A stretch of 22,873 bases of DNA, from NCBI GenBank assembly GCA_031266635.1, contig JAISAN010000162.1:1-22873 (forward strand), written 5' to 3'. The notes under the pieces were generated by a model. The model was not told where the DNA came from, did not search any database, and worked only from the letters and a program-made list of their open reading frames with translations. Positions 21,570-22,873 of the stretch are shown piece by piece. The stretch comes from Treponema sp. GTDB lineage: Bacteria; Spirochaetota; Spirochaetia; Treponematales; Breznakiellaceae. Position 1 is the first letter of the stretch. Every line of letters starts with the position of its first letter. A program made the translations under genes and the position numbers.

Positions 21570-22289
21570 ATGGTTGGAATTATCGGCGCTATGGAAGATG
21601 AGGTAAGCCTGCTCCGGGGAAGCATGGAAGACCCGGAAACCCGGAAAAACGGCGGTTTTGAATTTTACACCGGCGCGCTTCAGGGAAAACCGGTGGCGCT
21701 TCTCCGCTGCGGAATCGGCAAGGTAAACGCCGCCGTGGGCTGCGCCCTGCTTATCCATATCTACAAGCCTGAACTGGTTATCAACACCGGTTCCGCCGGG
21801 GGCATCGATCCGGAACTGAAATTCGGGGACGCGATTATTTCCGCCGGCCTGGTGTATCATGATGTGGATCTTAGGGCCTTCAATTATGCCCCCGGCCAGC
21901 TTCCCGGCCAGCCCCAGGTGTTCCCCGTTTCTGAAGACCTGATCCGCCGGGCGGAACAGGCGATAGATGAACTTAAGGGGGAGCGGATACTTCCCGGCGA
22001 TTTTAACCACCGCCGGGGCCTTATCGGTTCGGGGGATGTGTTTATGCATGAGGCTGAACAGATCGCCAAAGTCCGCCGGGACTTTCCGGCCATAAAGGCG
22101 GTGGAGATGGAAGGCGCCGCCATTGCCCACTGCTGCCGGCTTTTTTCCGTTCCCGCCCTGATAATCCGGGCCCTTTCGGATATTGCCGGCGCCGAATCGC
22201 CGGCGGCGTTTAACGAATTCCTCCCCGTGGCGTCAAAACATTCCGCGGAGATTGTCCGCCGGATTATCAGAAACCTGGACAGGCTTTAA
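21570..22289 (+). CDS. mtnN: 5'-methylthioadenosine/S-adenosylhomocysteine nucleosidase
   Basis: 239 residues, also called Pfs. It cleaves S-adenosylhomocysteine to adenine and S-ribosylhomocysteine, and methylthioadenosine likewise. MVGIIGAMEDEV includes the Glu11 equivalent of E. coli Glu12; GIGKVNAA (48-55), INTGSAGGID (71-80), VEMEGAAIAH (178-187, ribose-binding Glu181) and RALSDIAG (200-207, catalytic Asp204) complete the site. AGGA lies upstream. It starts 21 bp after the GGDEF gene and precedes luxS, which uses its product. Confidence 0.96.
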   Translation: MVGIIGAMEDEVSLLRGSMEDPETRKNGGFEFYTGALQGKPVALLRCGIGKVNAAVGCALLIHIYKPELVINTGSAGGIDPELKFGDAIISAGLVYHDVDLRAFNYAPGQLPGQPQVFPVSEDLIRRAEQAIDELKGERILPGDFNHRRGLIGSGDVFMHEAEQIAKVRRDFPAIKAVEMEGAAIAHCCRLFSVPALIIRALSDIAGAESPAAFNEFLPVASKHSAEIVRRIIRNLDRL

Positions 22290-22332
22290 TCCCCCGCGGG
22301 AATTGAAACTGTTTGGTTCTATAGGAGCGGCG

Positions 22333-22357
22333 ATTTCAAACTATCAAATTTTGAAAT
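22333..22357. repeat. 8-bp inverted repeat in the mtnN-luxS gap
   Basis: ATTTCAAA (22333-22340) and TTTGAAAT (22350-22357) flank 9 bases and end 6 bp before the luxS ribosome site. It could be an operator or a leader hairpin; evidence is limited to the symmetry. Confidence 0.35.
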
Positions 22358-22375
22358 TGATTCAGGAGAATAATG

Positions 22376-22852
22376 ATGGAAAAGATTGCCAGTTTTCAGG
22401 TTGATCACCTCCGCCTTAAACCGGGGCTGTATGTTTCCCGGAAAGATCGTTTTGGCGCTGCGGCGCTTACCACCTTTGATCTCCGCTTTAAGGCGCCGAA
22501 CAGGGAGCCGGTTATTGATGTGCCCGCCCTGCATACCATTGAACATCTGGGGGCCACCTTTCTCCGCTCCCACGGGGAATGGGGCGGCCGGGTGGTGTAT
22601 TTTGGCCCCATGGGCTGCCGCACCGGTTTTTACCTTATCCTGGAAGGCGACTATTCTTCCGGGGAGATTCTCCCTCTGCTCCGGGAAATGCTGGACTGGA
22701 TAGAAAATTTTGAAGGCCCCATCCCCGGCGCGTCCGCCGCCGAATGCGGCAACTGGCAGGATCAAAACCTCGACATGGCCAAATGGGAATCCCGCCGGTA
22801 CGGGGCCATTATCCGCGATCCCGGCAGGGAAAATCTGAATTATCCCGCCTAA
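22376..22852 (+). CDS. luxS: S-ribosylhomocysteine lyase (autoinducer-2 synthase)
   Basis: 158 residues. LuxS splits S-ribosylhomocysteine into homocysteine and DPD, the precursor of AI-2. HTIEHLGATFLR carries metal ligands His53 and His57 and catalytic Glu56; GPMGCRTGFYL has Cys81 (the catalytic Cys84 of B. subtilis); Cys124 in AECGNWQDQN is the third metal ligand. Of two adjacent ATGs the second was chosen because AGGAG is 7 bases from it and only 4 from the first. With mtnN it forms a complete two-step SAH recycling route. Confidence 0.97.
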   Translation: MEKIASFQVDHLRLKPGLYVSRKDRFGAAALTTFDLRFKAPNREPVIDVPALHTIEHLGATFLRSHGEWGGRVVYFGPMGCRTGFYLILEGDYSSGEILPLLREMLDWIENFEGPIPGASAAECGNWQDQNLDMAKWESRRYGAIIRDPGRENLNYPA

Positions 22853-22861
22853 TCCGCAGTG

Positions 22862-22867
22862 GTTGAC
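22862..22867 (+). promoter_or_regulatory. Possible -35 box at the window edge
   Basis: TTGACA lies 10 bp after the luxS stop. The matching -10 would be outside the window. It may mark a promoter for the next gene. Confidence 0.25.
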
Positions 22868-22873
22868 AGGATC

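Overview
The window looks like chromosome of a spirochaete of the genus Treponema, probably a gut-type (termite or ruminant) relative rather than T. pallidum. This is inferred from gene content and order: a ribosomal/tRNA-modification run (rpsP, khpA, rimM, trmD, rplS) leads into an FlhB C-domain-like gene, an HD-GYP gene, yraN, a GGDEF gene and mtnN-luxS. The core is GC-rich. The stretch from about 8.2 to 10.4 kb is clearly AT-richer and carries toxin-antitoxin genes and repeats, so it reads as accessory DNA. No rRNA, tRNA, CRISPR array, transposase or integrase was seen.

Left part (1-8.4 kb, all minus strand). At the left edge lies the first part of a probable Na+/dicarboxylate symporter, next to a malic enzyme with a possible 23-codon leader ORF. 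To its right, and transcribed towards it, is an envelope operon. Transcription order from about 8.33 kb is: a promoter, a small ORF interrupted by a 15-base G/C homopolymer, an alpha/beta hydrolase fused to a multi-span membrane domain, an outer-membrane beta-barrel protein with a terminator behind it, and three exported proteins that share one unrecognised domain. The last of the three also carries an SGNH-hydrolase domain. The homopolymer puts the small ORF out of frame by one base. A 14- or 17-base tract would restore a 95- or 96-residue protein whose stop codon touches the next possible start. This is the best candidate for an undescribed system: a phase-variable surface-protein operon.

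Middle part (8.4-10.7 kb). Two type II toxin-antitoxin modules converge: vapC then antitoxin on plus, and phd then vapC on minus. A 70-bp repeat occurs twice, and one copy contains the near-leaderless promoter of the phd-vapC module. There is also a gene fragment and a 116-bp inverted-repeat element.

Right part. A minus-strand operon (a frameshifted mini-gene, corA, ltaE and an M24 peptidase, the three intact genes joined by ATGA overlaps) diverges from the plus-strand rpsP operon. The latter has a near-consensus promoter and runs with small gaps or overlaps to the GGDEF gene and possibly into mtnN-luxS. It combines 30S/50S assembly, tRNA m1G37 methylation, a flagellar-export-like pair, cyclic-di-GMP turnover and, in its last two genes, S-adenosylhomocysteine recycling.
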